NCBI GenBank assembly: GCA_938008575.1
Contig: CALLKB010000227.1
Location: 1-34,065 of the forward strand
DNA: 34,065 nucleotides
Reading direction: 5' to 3'
Origin: an uncultured Cytophagaceae bacterium
GTDB taxonomy: Bacteria > Bacteroidota > Bacteroidia > Cytophagales > Spirosomataceae
Made by a program: the position numbers and the translations under genes. Positions 8,809 through 18,617 of the stretch are shown here, one piece after another (the first letter of the stretch is position 1; each line of letters starts with the position of its first letter). The notes beneath the pieces were generated by a model. It ran no database searches and was not told the origin of the DNA. It saw only the letters and a program-made list of their open reading frames with translations.

Positions 8809-9819
8809 ATGATTGGAGTTTTATTAGTGAATTTGGGTACGCCGGATAATCCGAAGACCCCTGCTGTTCGTAAGTATTTGCGTGAGTTTTTGATGGATGG
8901 CCGGGTGATTGATATCCCTTACATTTTTCGTTCGTTGCTCGTTAATGGGATTATTGCTCCATTCCGTGCACCTAAATCGGCCAAAATCTATCAAGAGCTT
9001 TGGGATGAGCGAGGTTCACCGCTCAAATACTATGGAGAGGATGTAGCACGTGATTTACAGGCTTCATTAGGAGACGGTTATTACGTTCGTTTAGCGATGC
9101 GCTATCAATCACCTGACATGAAATCTGCTTTGGCAGATATGCAATCGAAGGGCTTGAAGAAACTTATCATTATTCCATTCTTCCCGCAATACGCATCCGC
9201 TACGACGGGTTCTGTGTATGAGCGTGTGATGGAGTTGATGAAGGACTGGCAAGTGATGCCAGATTTATCTTTGGTTAGTTATTTTTATGATCATCCTGAT
9301 TTTGCCAAGTATTTTGCTGCCAAAGCTGCGAATTACCAAAAGGATGTTGATTTCGATTATTATTTGTTCTCTTACCACGGTGTTCCAGAACGCCATATCC
9401 GGAAGGGAGATTATTCTAAAAATACTTGTGTTTTCGGAACCTGTTGCGAAACCATTACAGAGAAAAACCATGGTTGTTATCGGGCGCAATGCCATGAAAC
9501 GACGCGTCGGATTGCGGCTGAAATGGGCTTAAAGCCTGGAACTTTTGGGACTGCTTTCCAAAGTCGCTTAGGTCGGGATCCTTGGTTGCAACCCTATACC
9601 GATGAAACCATCAAGAAATTAGTCGGAGAAGGCAAGAAGAAAATCTTAGCCTTTTCGCCTGCCTTTGTCGCGGATTGTTTGGAAACTACGATTGAAGTAG
9701 GAGAGGAGTACAAAGAATTATTTGAGGAAGCAGGCGGTGAGCATTGGCAGTTGGTTGAAAGCTTGAACAATTCGCCTGAATGGGTAGGTATTTTAGAAGA
9801 TCTCGTTAAAAAATCTTAG
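8809..9819 (+). CDS. hemH: Ferrochelatase
   Basis: This 336-residue enzyme inserts ferrous iron into protoporphyrin IX (or coproporphyrin) in heme synthesis. The family start MIGVLLVNLGTPDNP and the active-site signature FSYHGVPERHIRKGD are clear, with His190 the metal-delivering histidine; the second active-site residue Glu292 sits in DCLETTIEVGEEY. Length is normal. Between the two there is a cysteine-rich stretch (Cys207, 212, 213, 223, 228) in CVFGTCCE and GCYRAQC, discussed in the findings. It starts 22 bases after the DUF4249 gene and is followed after one base by the EamA-like gene. Heme demand fits the presence of respiratory complex I nearby, but no heme gene cluster surrounds it. 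Confidence 0.97.
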   Translation: MIGVLLVNLGTPDNPKTPAVRKYLREFLMDGRVIDIPYIFRSLLVNGIIAPFRAPKSAKIYQELWDERGSPLKYYGEDVARDLQASLGDGYYVRLAMRYQSPDMKSALADMQSKGLKKLIIIPFFPQYASATTGSVYERVMELMKDWQVMPDLSLVSYFYDHPDFAKYFAAKAANYQKDVDFDYYLFSYHGVPERHIRKGDYSKNTCVFGTCCETITEKNHGCYRAQCHETTRRIAAEMGLKPGTFGTAFQSRLGRDPWLQPYTDETIKKLVGEGKKKILAFSPAFVADCLETTIEVGEEYKELFEEAGGEHWQLVESLNNSPEWVGILEDLVKKS

Positions 9820-9820
9820 T

Positions 9821-10690
9821 ATGCTTTATTTACTTTTAAGCGTTGTATTCTCAGTATTATTGCTTGTGAATTTCAGAGCACATGCCCGCTTTCAGGTGGA
9901 TACACGCATTGCGATTTTGTTAAATTATCCTGTTTGTTTTTTAACAGCATTTTTGCACCAGCCTTCTGCGATTCCCTTTCATTGGCCTTCTGCTTCTGAT
10001 ACCGGATTATTGATGGCGATGGGAATCGGGTTCGTAATTACCTTTTTGCTTTCCGGATTTTCTACACAGCGGAATGGGATGGCGCCTACTTCCTTGGCGA
10101 ATAATATCTCGTTGGTGATTCCCGTGTTGATTAATTTGTTCATTCTGAAGACGGGAGGAGATATTTCGATTAGCATTTTAGCAGGATTGTTGTTCTCCTT
10201 TGCTGCAATCTATTTCTGCAGTCCGCAGGTAAGTTCGACAGCTGGCGTTAAACCCGTTGTTTCATTATTATTGGCCGTTTTTGTCGCTTACGGTCTTACG
10301 AATACGCTTTTCAGTTTTTTAAATAGTACGTTAACCGCTCAGGTAGGAGGTACTTTGCCGTTTATTATGATGTTGTTGATTGGTTCCATGGCGAGCTCTG
10401 CCATCGTGTTAATCTGGAAGTCGGTGAATGGTACATTAAACTGGAATACGAATTCTGTATTGGCCGCTATTCCCTTAGGTTTGCCTAATTTCTTTTCATT
10501 TTACTTCCTATTGAAGGCCTTAGATGCCTACCAAAACAACGTTGCCGTTGTCTTAACGACATACAATTTAAGTGTGATTTTGTTGAGCGCCTTGGCCGCT
10601 TATGCATTCTTTAAGGAAAAACTCTCAGGCCGACAATGGCTTGGTTTGGGATTGGGATGTGTGGGGATAGCGTTGCTCAATGGACTGTAG
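9821..10690 (+). CDS. EamA-like (DMT superfamily) membrane transporter
   Basis: This 289-residue protein is almost entirely hydrophobic, with about ten predicted transmembrane helices in two similar halves, the pattern of the drug/metabolite transporter (EamA) superfamily. Typical end-of-half motifs are seen: LANNISLVIPVLINLF in the first half and the C-terminal AYAFFKEKLSGRQWLGLGLG in the second (the E-x-L-x-x-x-Q-x-x-G motif of EamA domains). It starts one base after the hemH stop, so it is probably co-transcribed. Members export or exchange small metabolites; the substrate here is unknown and co-location with hemH does not prove a role in heme metabolism. Confidence 0.82.
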   Translation: MLYLLLSVVFSVLLLVNFRAHARFQVDTRIAILLNYPVCFLTAFLHQPSAIPFHWPSASDTGLLMAMGIGFVITFLLSGFSTQRNGMAPTSLANNISLVIPVLINLFILKTGGDISISILAGLLFSFAAIYFCSPQVSSTAGVKPVVSLLLAVFVAYGLTNTLFSFLNSTLTAQVGGTLPFIMMLLIGSMASSAIVLIWKSVNGTLNWNTNSVLAAIPLGLPNFFSFYFLLKALDAYQNNVAVVLTTYNLSVILLSALAAYAFFKEKLSGRQWLGLGLGCVGIALLNGL

Positions 10691-10744
10691 TGTCGCGATA
10701 CTTCGAGTCTGATCCTGTTTTGTAGAGACGCGATACTTCCTGTC
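10691..10744. repeat. Two degenerate copies of a GTAGAGACGCGATAC-type inverted repeat
   Basis: Two imperfect copies of a short hairpin-forming module stand in tandem: TGTCGCGATACTTCGAGTCT (10691-10710) and a copy starting TGTAGAGACGCGATAC (10721-10744). The 16 bases TGTAGAGACGCGATAC are repeated exactly at 24496-24511, where the full hairpin is intact. It lies between two convergent genes. Confidence 0.75.
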
Positions 10745-10748
10745 TAGT

Positions 10749-10768
10749 CCCCAGGTTAAAACCTGGGG
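10749..10768. repeat. Perfect inverted repeat CCCCAGGTT / AACCTGGGG
   Basis: Nine-base arms CCCCAGGTT (10749-10757) and AACCTGGGG (10760-10768) flank AA. Placed between convergent EamA-like and YicC genes, it could stop transcription from both sides, but there is no T run, so it may simply be a module of the intergenic repeat mosaic. Confidence 0.75.
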
Positions 10769-10778
10769 TTAATTTATA

Positions 10779-10800
10779 TCCCTAGGCTTCAGCCTAGGGA
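10779..10800. repeat. Perfect inverted repeat TCCCTAGGCT / AGCCTAGGGA
   Basis: Ten-base arms (10779-10788 and 10791-10800) surround TC. The right arm AGCCTAGGG recurs at 24562-24570 in the other repeat-rich gap, where the left arm is missing. It contains the CCTAGG palindrome on both sides. Confidence 0.75.
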
Positions 10801-10845
10801 TTAAAAAGTTTGATCGCATCACTATAAGTTATATTCTTCCTACTT

Positions 10846-10887
10846 CTTCACTCTTAGTTCTTCACTCTTAGTTCTTACCTCTTACCT
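10846..10887. repeat. 7-base tandem repeat, six units (CTTCACT/CTTAGTT/CTTACCT)
   Basis: Six heptamers run in perfect register: CTTCACT, CTTAGTT, CTTCACT, CTTAGTT, CTTACCT, CTTACCT. The array ends two bases before the stop codon of the minus-strand YicC gene. The unit CTTACCT is also the first unit of the array at 24694-24742. Confidence 0.88.
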
Positions 10888-10889
10888 CA

Positions 10890-11780
10890 TCAAAGCACAT
10901 TCGCCGTCTGCTCCTTGATCTTCTCTAACTCATCTTTCATATTCACCACCAATCGCTGTATCTGCGAGTCATTCGCTTTGGATCCAATCGTGTTAATTTC
11001 CCGACCAATCTCCTGCGCCATGAAGTTAAGTTTCTTGCCATTTCCTTCGGCAAGGATGTCAATAAAATAGCCCAAGTGGGTATTCAAACGAACCTTTTCT
11101 TCCGATATGTCGAATTTCTCGATGTAATATACGACCTCTTGCTCAAAGCGATTTTTGTCGAAATCTTCATTCAATCCTAATTCTAAAAGCGACTTTTTCA
11201 TCCGCTCACGGATGCCTGGCATACGCACTAAATCTTGTTCCAATACTTGCTGTAAACCCGTCGCAATGGATGCAATGTATTCTCTAAACTTGTCTTCGAC
11301 AATTTTGCCTTCACGGGCTCTAAACTCCTTACATTCCGCTACTGCCTCTTGAATCGCCTCATAAATCACTTGCCATAAAGCTTCAATTTCCTCTTCGTTC
11401 TCTTCTTTGGTCTCTTGTGAAATACTTGTGGGTACATTCAACGCCTGCAAATACAAGGCTCCTTCGTCTAAACTTGAAACGCCTAATTCCGATGCCACAC
11501 GTTTCAATTCTGCGTAATACAAAGCAATCTGTCCCTGTGGTAAGATGCTCGCCTCTGTTCCATCATGGTTCTTTTGAATTTGTACACTTAACTCAATCTT
11601 TCCACGTTCCAATTGCTGCGTCAAGAAATTACGAATTTCGATTTCGCGGGCAGAAATGGATTTGGGGAGCCGACAAAAAATATCAGTAAACTTTGAATTC
11701 AAGGTTTTTACCTCAACACGTATTTGTAAGTCTTGCGCCTCTTTTTGGGATTTCCCAAAACCGGTCATGGAATAAATCAT
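10890..11780 (-). CDS. YicC/YloC family endoribonuclease
   Basis: This 296-residue protein carries both ends of the YicC family: the N-terminal [12 protein letters not shown] and the C-terminal DUF1732 block [19 protein letters not shown] (about residues 257-275). YicC-type proteins are RNases that act on small RNAs and stress transcripts in other bacteria; transfer of that role here is by homology. Its ATG overlaps the YfhO stop by four bases (11777-11780), so it is the last gene of the FKBP-YfhO-YicC operon. The middle is rich in charged helices, consistent with the elongated family structure. There is nothing odd in length or start. Confidence 0.93.
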   Translation of the reverse strand: MIYSMTGFGKSQKEAQDLQIRVEVKTLNSKFTDIFCRLPKSISAREIEIRNFLTQQLERGKIELSVQIQKNHDGTEASILPQGQIALYYAELKRVASELGVSSLDEGALYLQALNVPTSISQETKEENEEEIEALWQVIYEAIQEAVAECKEFRAREGKIVEDKFREYIASIATGLQQVLEQDLVRMPGIRERMKKSLLELGLNEDFDKNRFEQEVVYYIEKFDISEEKVRLNTHLGYFIDILAEGNGKKLNFMAQEIGREINTIGSKANDSQIQRLVVNMKDELEKIKEQTANVL

Positions 11781-14224
11781 GCGTCTGTTTTTGTTTGTTG
11801 TTTAATCGTTAGCCCGATGGCCAATGCGATAAATATAAGTAAGCCGATGGACGCTATGCCGTCAACTTTTTGGCCCATTTCAACTGAATATGGCTCAAAT
11901 TTGAATTCGATGGTATGTTTTCCTGACGGTACCACTAAGCTGCGTAAAACATAGTTTGCACGTGCATGCTGAACTTCCTTGCCATCGATGTAAGCCTTCC
12001 AGTCTTTATTGCCACGGTAATAGATTTCGGAAAATACAGCTAAGCCTGTTTTTGTCGAATTTGACGAATAAGTCAAATGATTCGGCTTATATTCTTGCAA
12101 TTGAATCGATGAAACGGCTGAAGAATCCAATGCCACAGCACCAATAATCGCACGATCCTGTTCTTCTAAAATTACCTGCGAAGCCGGATTGATTTTCTCG
12201 ATTCCATTCAATGCCTCGTCCGCATTCTTCGCCCACTGAATCGATTGCACAAACCAAGCATTTCCTAATGCAGTAGGATTGGTTTGAACAGCCGGCTGAC
12301 CCGCTGAATCCGCCACAATGATGTATTTCGTATTCAACATATTCAATACGTTCATTTGGCCAGGATTACCTGCAAAATACTTTTCGATTAGTTCCTGGTA
12401 ACGACGCAATTTAGCCGCATGGTAACCACCCAATGATTGGTGATAATAACTTGTCGTCGCATCATTCATGAAAGAAACCGTCGAGTTTAATACGCGGAAT
12501 GTCCCATGATCGGCTAAGATTTGTTGGTCTACCGCCGTCGGCTGAATTTGTTCCTCCAAAGTGCTCTTGGATACAAAAGCCTCCTTGCCAAAATAGCGTT
12601 TGGCAACGGGAGTCAAGTCAAATATTCCCAACAAGACAATACCAATCACCCAAATGGATTTCTTTACTTTCGCAAGACTCGCAACATAAATCAAAGCTGC
12701 CCCCAAGAGAATAATAACCAAGCTTCTAAACGCATCTGCTTGGAACAAATCAATCCGATCCAATCGGATGCTATTCCAAATCGCTGTATTCAAGGCTTGA
12801 TCTTGTATAATGGCTGCCCCATCTTGAGCTCCTTTGAAATCGAAGAATAGGTCCGGTAAAATTCCGAATAGTATACATAAGCCGCCACTAAGGCCTACAG
12901 CATAAAGTAGCGGTTTTTTGATTTCAGCCAAGCTGGGTTTGTTTTTGGCCAACTGGATTAATCCCATCAGACCTAAACTCACCATTCCAAACTGCACAAA
13001 CGATAAAACCATCGTAATCGCACGGAACTTGTTGAACATCGGAATGTAATCAAACCAAACATAATTCAATGGGAAATTCTTTCCCCAAGCCATCGTTAAA
13101 AACAAAGTTGTGATGCCAAGAATCCACCATTTTTCGGCTGATTTGACAAAAAATGCCCCGAATAAAAACAAGAAGATCACCAAAGCTCCTGCATACGCTG
13201 GACCAGCTGTATAGGACTGCTCTCCCCAATAGGTCGGTGCCTTTTCTACAAATCCCAATACCTGATCTTCCGGAAATCCTGCATCAACCATCGTTTTGTA
13301 GGTCGCAGATTTTGTTCCGCCCAAGTCCCCTTGTGAGGCTCCACCTTTGAAATTGGGAATCAATAAGGTTCCCGTTTCTGATAATCCATAAGACCAATCA
13401 AAGGCATAACCACTGTCTAAACCGTCTCCACGTTTGGCATTAGCCGCTAATTCAGACTTTCCACGGGTTGTCTCTTTGGCATAATCATAGTTATTCCAAA
13501 GACGCATGCCGTGGGTTCCGATGGCTAAGACCAAACCGAGGCCCAACAATAATCCACGGCTATACCAGTCGATTAAGGTTTTGTTTCGGTAGGAGTGCAC
13601 CAACATATATAATTTGTAAGCCCCAATAATGAAGAATAAATAATAGGTAATCTGCACGTGATTGGCATATAATTCCAAGGCCATTGCGAGCGCAAATACC
13701 GCCGCACCTAACCATTTACGCGTTCCCCAACACATCCGAATTCCCGCTAGGACCATCGGTGCATAGGCAAGCGCTAACACTTTGGACGTATGTCCTGCTG
13801 GAATAATGACTAAATTATAGGTCGCGAAGGCATAAAATACGGCTCCCGCAAAGCCTAATAGGGGCGAAGCGCCCATCGCCCACAAGAATAAATACATGCC
13901 TAGTAATTGAAGCATGATTAAATTCACGGGTGTTGGGAATAAATTGGTAATAAAACTCCCCAAATAACTGGAAACGCTGTAAGGATATGATCCCGAAATC
14001 TGATACGTTGGCATTCCCCCAAACATCGAGTTGGTCCACCACGCATCCGTTCCCGTCGACTTTTTAAATTGAATGCTCTCCTGTGCCGCCGCTTGGGCTT
14101 GCATAATATCATGTTGAATCAAAACCTTTCCTTGCAACACGGGGCCACAATACAGAAAGGAAATGATGATAAATCCAATAATTACGAGTCCATGAGGGAC
14201 AAAGGAGCGCAAATCAATTTTCAT
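11777..14224 (-). CDS. YfhO family polytopic membrane protein
   Basis: This 815-residue protein has many hydrophobic helices and a soluble C-terminal part before a last helix (near residues 785-805). It matches the YfhO family: a short N-terminal helix, then [17 protein letters not shown] and the loop [16 protein letters not shown], which is the conserved GGMPT-type periplasmic loop. YfhO proteins are GT-C-fold relatives linked to glycosylation of teichoic or lipoteichoic acids in Firmicutes; in Bacteroidota the acceptor is unknown. The soluble section includes a segment [17 protein letters not shown] that is characteristic of the family end. It starts 5 bases after the FKBP stop and overlaps YicC, so it is co-transcribed with both. 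Confidence 0.92.
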   Translation of the reverse strand: MKIDLRSFVPHGLVIIGFIIISFLYCGPVLQGKVLIQHDIMQAQAAAQESIQFKKSTGTDAWWTNSMFGGMPTYQISGSYPYSVSSYLGSFITNLFPTPVNLIMLQLLGMYLFLWAMGASPLLGFAGAVFYAFATYNLVIIPAGHTSKVLALAYAPMVLAGIRMCWGTRKWLGAAVFALAMALELYANHVQITYYLFFIIGAYKLYMLVHSYRNKTLIDWYSRGLLLGLGLVLAIGTHGMRLWNNYDYAKETTRGKSELAANAKRGDGLDSGYAFDWSYGLSETGTLLIPNFKGGASQGDLGGTKSATYKTMVDAGFPEDQVLGFVEKAPTYWGEQSYTAGPAYAGALVIFLFLFGAFFVKSAEKWWILGITTLFLTMAWGKNFPLNYVWFDYIPMFNKFRAITMVLSFVQFGMVSLGLMGLIQLAKNKPSLAEIKKPLLYAVGLSGGLCILFGILPDLFFDFKGAQDGAAIIQDQALNTAIWNSIRLDRIDLFQADAFRSLVIILLGAALIYVASLAKVKKSIWVIGIVLLGIFDLTPVAKRYFGKEAFVSKSTLEEQIQPTAVDQQILADHGTFRVLNSTVSFMNDATTSYYHQSLGGYHAAKLRRYQELIEKYFAGNPGQMNVLNMLNTKYIIVADSAGQPAVQTNPTALGNAWFVQSIQWAKNADEALNGIEKINPASQVILEEQDRAIIGAVALDSSAVSSIQLQEYKPNHLTYSSNSTKTGLAVFSEIYYRGNKDWKAYIDGKEVQHARANYVLRSLVVPSGKHTIEFKFEPYSVEMGQKVDGIASIGLLIFIALAIGLTIKQQTKTDA

Positions 14225-14229
14225 AAAAG

Positions 14230-14658
14230 CTATTGAATACTTACTAATTCCAATTCAAATGTTAAATCACGACCAGCCAATGGATGGTTTGCGTCCAATG
14301 TTACATGTGTTTCTGTCAAATCTGTGATGACAACTTCCACAACATGACCACCATCTTGGTGCATGCTTAGTGAAGAACCTAATTCCAATTCAATGTGTGG
14401 TGGAATTTGAGCACGTTCAATCGTAACCGTATTTTCTGGAGAATGCTCCCCATAAGCCTCAGCCGCAGGAATTACAACGGTTTTTTTCTCACCAATTGTC
14501 ATACCCGTAACGCCATCATCGAAACCTTTGATCACCATTCCTGAACCTAATTGAAATTCTAATGGAGTACGTCCAACTGATGAGTCAAAAATTGCTCCAT
14601 CATCGTGTTTTCCAGTGTAATGTACGGCTACTTTATCGCCTGTTTTTGCAATAGACAT
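14230..14658 (-). CDS. FKBP-type peptidyl-prolyl cis-trans isomerase, SlyD-like
   Basis: The protein of 142 residues starts at the ATG at 14658 ([16 protein letters not shown]); an upstream ATG at 14682 adds only eight residues not seen in the family. The FKBP core ([24 protein letters not shown]) is interrupted by an inserted flap at about residues 66-120, as in SlyD, and ends with the SlyD signature [18 protein letters not shown]. These enzymes speed proline isomerisation and act as chaperones. The His-rich metal-binding tail of E. coli SlyD is absent. It is first in the operon with YfhO and YicC. The 118-base stretch upstream (14659-14776) holds no gene that I can see. Confidence 0.94.
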   Translation of the reverse strand: MSIAKTGDKVAVHYTGKHDDGAIFDSSVGRTPLEFQLGSGMVIKGFDDGVTGMTIGEKKTVVIPAAEAYGEHSPENTVTIERAQIPPHIELELGSSLSMHQDGGHVVEVVITDLTETHVTLDANHPLAGRDLTFELELVSIQ

Positions 14659-14776
14659 GTTGTTAAAATTAATCCTGCTCACACAATTGCGCCCAGGCAG
14701 TAAATAAATTGATTTCTTTTTTTAAGCTCTAAAGCCTATCCTTCAAAGTTCGGGATTTTTTTTGCTTTTTCATACC

Positions 14777-15277
14777 CTATTCAGGCCGCTTTAAGCTCCT
14801 ACAATAAATATTTAAATAGCCCAAGGATAAGGTATCTCCCAAATCAGCCGCATACTGAAAATCATAGCAGGCATCGGTTACATTCCCAATGCTCATTAAT
14901 TTGATTCCGCGATTAAAATAAGCCTCAGAGTAGTAAGGGTAGATGGAAATCGTTTTGGAATAATCCGAAATCGCACCTTTTTCATTTCCCATTTTCGATT
15001 TGAAATAAGCACGGTAAAAATAGTAGTCGGCATGATCATCTTCCAAACGAATCGCCCGGGTGATATCAGCCACGGCTCCCGAGTAGTTTTCTTGAAATCC
15101 CCGACTAATTCCGCGTGTAAACAGAATTTGAGGATGTTTCGGGTATTTGGCATGTGCGAGTGTCAACAGTTCAGTTGCCTCTTGAAATTTTCCTTCTTGA
15201 ATTTTTGTCAAGCCCAAATTGTAATCGATCATACAACCGCTCAACAAGAAACAAGATAAAATAATCAGATATTTCAT
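14777..15277 (-). CDS. TPR-repeat lipoprotein
   Basis: This 166-residue protein begins with a lipoprotein signal (MKYLIILSCFLLSGC), making Cys15 the likely lipid anchor. The rest is four tetratricopeptide-like helix pairs, with typical positions in LGLTKIQEGKFQEATELL, ILFTRGISRGFQENYSGA and AYFNRGIKLMSIGNVTDA. TPR domains bind proteins; no partner can be named. It is the last gene of the pdxA-dehydrogenase-mutS2 operon. Its ATG overlaps the mutS2 stop by one base (TAATG), so it is translationally coupled, although a functional link to DNA repair is not obvious. Confidence 0.85.
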   Translation of the reverse strand: MKYLIILSCFLLSGCMIDYNLGLTKIQEGKFQEATELLTLAHAKYPKHPQILFTRGISRGFQENYSGAVADITRAIRLEDDHADYYFYRAYFKSKMGNEKGAISDYSKTISIYPYYSEAYFNRGIKLMSIGNVTDACYDFQYAADLGDTLSLGYLNIYCRSLKRPE

Positions 15278-17709
15278 TACTTAAACGTTACAATGGATAT
15301 TCCGGCACCTCCGCGGTCGGCATGTTCATCTTGCACTAATTTGATTTCGCGGTAACGTTTCAACTGCTCTTTGACCAAATTGCGCAAAATACCATCGCCT
15401 TTGCCATGTAAAATACGAACTTCGGGTACGCCGAGTAAAAGTGCATCATTCATGTATTGATCCAAAATCACATAAACTTCCTCGCCGCGTTTACCACGCA
15501 CATCGAGCGTCAAACCAAAATGGGCCATGCGATCATTCATATCGATACCACGCATGGCTGAGCGAGCCGACTTTTCCGCTTTAGGCGCCTTAACTTGTTC
15601 TAAGCGGTTTAATTTAATCGTGGTGCGGATTCCACCTAAGGCGACAACAGCGTCTTTGCCTTTCATTTCCATCACTTCACCTATCGCACCTTCACCATCC
15701 GCTTGTTTAATCGCTACCCAAGAGCCTACCGCAATTGGTCCGTTGATTGTAGCTTTTTGTGGTGTAGAAGGAGTTACGGGGGCCTGCACCTTTAATTTTT
15801 TCTCTGAAAATTCATTAAGGCCTTTTCGGATTTCCTTGGTTACCTCTTTTTCAGCGGATTTCTCCTTGATTTCTCGAATGGTTTGTTCGATTTTCTGATT
15901 GGCATCTTTGACCAATTGCTTCGCTTCTGCCTTGGCTTGATTGAGCAAACGTTTCTGCTCTTCTTCCAAATGACTCTTCAGGCTTGCATATTGCTCTTTG
16001 ATACTTTCTGCCTGTGCTAATTGAACAGCTAAACTCGTATTTTTTGCCTCCCAAATCTGCTTCTCCGTCTCCGTTTCCATTAATAACTTATCGAAATCCA
16101 CTTGGTTTTTACCCAGTTTTTTTCGGGCATTTTCAATGATTTGATTCGGTAAGCCTATTTTTTGCGCAATCTCAAAAGCAAAAGAACTACCCGGTTTCCC
16201 CATGTCCAAAATGAACTGCGGTTCTAAATGGGTCGTATCGTAACGCATCGCCGCATTGAATAAACCTTGCTTGCGATCTGCTAAACTTTTCAGATTGCCA
16301 AAGTGCGTATTGATAGCACCATATGCGCCTTTATCGGCTAATTTCTCTAAGATCGATTCCGCGATGGCTCCTCCCAAAGAGGGCTCTGTTCCCGTTCCAA
16401 ATTCGTCAACCAATAAAAGCGTTTTCTCCTGCGCATGCGCTAGAAAATATCGCATATTGCTCAAGTGAGAGGAATAGGTACTTAATTCATTTTCCAGATT
16501 TTGCTCATCGCCCATGTCCAAAAAGATTTGGTCGAAAAAGCCCATGGTTGATCCTTCCGTTAAAGGAACTAAGCAACCGGCTTGGAATAAATATTGCAAT
16601 AATCCGATGGTACTCAATGTCACCGATTTACCTCCGGCATTGGGCCCTGAGACGACCATGATGCGTTTTTGGTCATCCAGCGTGATGTCCAAAGCCTTAA
16701 TTTTCTTGCCAATTTTAGCAAGCGATTCTTCTAAGATGGGATGTCTTGCGCCTTTCCAGTCCACCCAAGGTATGGATTTTAAATGAGGTAAAATGGCATC
16801 GTGTTCGATGGCCCAAACGGCTTTGGCACGTACAAAATCGATGATTCCGAGCCATTGATACCAGGCTGTCAACATGGGAACCATCGGACGAACACGATCA
16901 GATAAGCGTGAGAGAATTTGAATAATTTCCCGTCGTTCCGCGGATTCCAATGACTTTATCTCATTGTTCAAAACCAAGGCATCTGCCGGTTCCAAATAAA
17001 CGGTCTTCCCGGTGTCCGACTCATCCTGCACAAAACCTTTGATTTTGCGCTTATGTTCTGCAGCTAATGGAATCACCATCCGACCATTCCGTAGCGTCAA
17101 CGAAAAATCCTTGCTGACCCAGCCTTCCTTGTAAGCCTGCTGAATATAGGAGTCTAATTTTTTACGTAGGTTTTGTTCTTCCGCAAAACGTTTTCTTCGC
17201 AAATCACCTAGCGCAGCCGAAGCTGTTTCCTTGATTTGACCATTGATGTCAAATACGCGGTCCAACTCTTGTACGATGGGAATGATTTGTCGGAAATTGG
17301 ATCCCTGTTCTTCCTCTTTGTTGAGGTAATTCTGCGTGATCTTCGCTATTTCGGGGTATTTTACCGAATCAATGTTCGCGAAAAAGCGAATGACTTGATA
17401 GAGGATATCTAATCCACGATGCCAATCACGCCATTCTTCAGGTGCTAAATAATGACCTTCTAGTGTCAAAGGTGCGAACCATGGGCGTAGGTCAAAATAA
17501 TCTTGTTGGGGCCATTCACCCCCATGCTCCGCCATGATTTGTTTCATCTCATGCACTTGTTCTACCCATTGTTTGACAACGGGGAAACGCGTGGAGAATT
17601 TCATTTTGGCGGCATATTCCGCACCCATCGGGCTTAAACAAGCCGCTTGGATGTGTTCCTTGATCTGGTGGAACCCTAGTTTTTCAGCAATGTTTTCTGG
17701 ATAATTCAT
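15277..17709 (-). CDS. mutS2: Endonuclease MutS2
   Basis: This 810-residue protein has the MutS2 plan: an N-terminal clamp/lever region, a MutS-type ATPase with Walker A SGPNAGGKS (residues 354-362) and Walker B LLLVDEFGTGTEP (431-443), a coiled-coil rich in Glu/Lys/Gln (about 530-660), and a C-terminal Smr nuclease domain with LDVRGKR and HGKGDGILR (from about 735). MutS2 lacks the mismatch-recognition domain of MutS; it suppresses homologous recombination and, in Bacillus, rescues collided ribosomes. The Smr motif is intact (LDxRG then HGxG). The start overlaps the upstream dehydrogenase stop by four bases and the stop overlaps the downstream TPR gene. Confidence 0.96.
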   Translation of the reverse strand: MNYPENIAEKLGFHQIKEHIQAACLSPMGAEYAAKMKFSTRFPVVKQWVEQVHEMKQIMAEHGGEWPQQDYFDLRPWFAPLTLEGHYLAPEEWRDWHRGLDILYQVIRFFANIDSVKYPEIAKITQNYLNKEEEQGSNFRQIIPIVQELDRVFDINGQIKETASAALGDLRRKRFAEEQNLRKKLDSYIQQAYKEGWVSKDFSLTLRNGRMVIPLAAEHKRKIKGFVQDESDTGKTVYLEPADALVLNNEIKSLESAERREIIQILSRLSDRVRPMVPMLTAWYQWLGIIDFVRAKAVWAIEHDAILPHLKSIPWVDWKGARHPILEESLAKIGKKIKALDITLDDQKRIMVVSGPNAGGKSVTLSTIGLLQYLFQAGCLVPLTEGSTMGFFDQIFLDMGDEQNLENELSTYSSHLSNMRYFLAHAQEKTLLLVDEFGTGTEPSLGGAIAESILEKLADKGAYGAINTHFGNLKSLADRKQGLFNAAMRYDTTHLEPQFILDMGKPGSSFAFEIAQKIGLPNQIIENARKKLGKNQVDFDKLLMETETEKQIWEAKNTSLAVQLAQAESIKEQYASLKSHLEEEQKRLLNQAKAEAKQLVKDANQKIEQTIREIKEKSAEKEVTKEIRKGLNEFSEKKLKVQAPVTPSTPQKATINGPIAVGSWVAIKQADGEGAIGEVMEMKGKDAVVALGGIRTTIKLNRLEQVKAPKAEKSARSAMRGIDMNDRMAHFGLTLDVRGKRGEEVYVILDQYMNDALLLGVPEVRILHGKGDGILRNLVKEQLKRYREIKLVQDEHADRGGAGISIVTFK

Positions 17710-18614
17710 AGCTGATAATGGGTTTTAATTTTGTCGATGAGCGCATCGTTGATTTTCCAATAACTTTCTGTGGTCCAACCTGCTACATGCGGGCTGAATA
17801 GGGTCATGGGATGTGAGGCAATTTGATCAAATTGTGTTTTTTCTACAGCTGTCCATGTGGCCAATTTTTCATTGGGCAAGACATCTAAAGCTAAACCGCG
17901 CAATTGGCCACTCGATAATCCTGCAGCTAATGCTTCCAATGAGCAAATGGACCCACGTGAGCTATTGATCAACACGATGGGTTTCTTAAATTGTTCAATA
18001 AAAGCTGAATTAACCATCTCCTTCGTTTCGTCCGTTAAGGGAACGTGTAAACTTAGGATGTCGGCTTGCTCGAAAATATCCTTTAATGCATGAGTCGCTG
18101 GCGCATATTTGTCATAGGCCAAAATATTCATGTCGAAACCTTGCAGTTTCTTGGCAAGACTTTGACCCATATTCCCATAGCCAATGATGCCCAATGTTTT
18201 GCCTTGTAATTCCCAGCCCCGATTTCCTTCACGGTCCCAGATTCCATTGCGAACTTGTGTATCTGCTGTATTGATTTTCCTAGCTAGCGTAATTAATTGG
18301 CCGATTACATGTTCCGCCACCGCATCGCGATTGCCTTCGTTGGCACTAAAAACAGCGATTTGATTCGCTGAACAATAAGCCTCATCGATCAAATCCAATC
18401 CGGCTCCCGCACGGGCAATGAATTCTAATGTAGATCCTTCCAGTTCTTTGGCCCCGAGCGACATTTTTGAACGAAGTACTAAGCCTTGATAGCCTGCTAA
18501 TTGCACCTCTTTCGGGTGAATTTGTGGCTGTTCGTCTACCTCAAAGCCCAAGGAACGTAAATCCGCAGCGAGGGATGGGTGAACTTCATCAATGATCAAG
18601 ACCTTTTTTGCCAT
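17706..18614 (-). CDS. D-2-hydroxyacid dehydrogenase (3-phosphoglycerate or 4-phosphoerythronate dehydrogenase-like)
   Basis: This 302-residue NAD-dependent enzyme has the two-domain D-2-hydroxyacid dehydrogenase fold. The nucleotide site is GIIGYGNMGQ (Gly145, Gly147, Gly150), and the catalytic triad is Arg220 in NSSRGS, Glu249 in DVLPNEK and His276 in FSPHVAG. It resembles the core of SerA but lacks any C-terminal ACT domain, and it lacks the dimerisation tail of PdxB. Its position three bases after pdxA makes a role in pyridoxal-phosphate synthesis (4-phosphoerythronate oxidation, the PdxB step) a reasonable guess; serine synthesis is the other. The substrate is not decidable by sequence reading. 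It overlaps mutS2 by four bases. Confidence 0.88.
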   Translation of the reverse strand: MAKKVLIIDEVHPSLAADLRSLGFEVDEQPQIHPKEVQLAGYQGLVLRSKMSLGAKELEGSTLEFIARAGAGLDLIDEAYCSANQIAVFSANEGNRDAVAEHVIGQLITLARKINTADTQVRNGIWDREGNRGWELQGKTLGIIGYGNMGQSLAKKLQGFDMNILAYDKYAPATHALKDIFEQADILSLHVPLTDETKEMVNSAFIEQFKKPIVLINSSRGSICSLEALAAGLSSGQLRGLALDVLPNEKLATWTAVEKTQFDQIASHPMTLFSPHVAGWTTESYWKINDALIDKIKTHYQL

Positions 18615-18617
18615 AGA

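Noticed and set aside
14659..14776. Small RNA or gene between FKBP and the TPR lipoprotein
   Set aside because: The gap is AT-rich without an open frame, stem-loop with T run or recognisable RNA motif.
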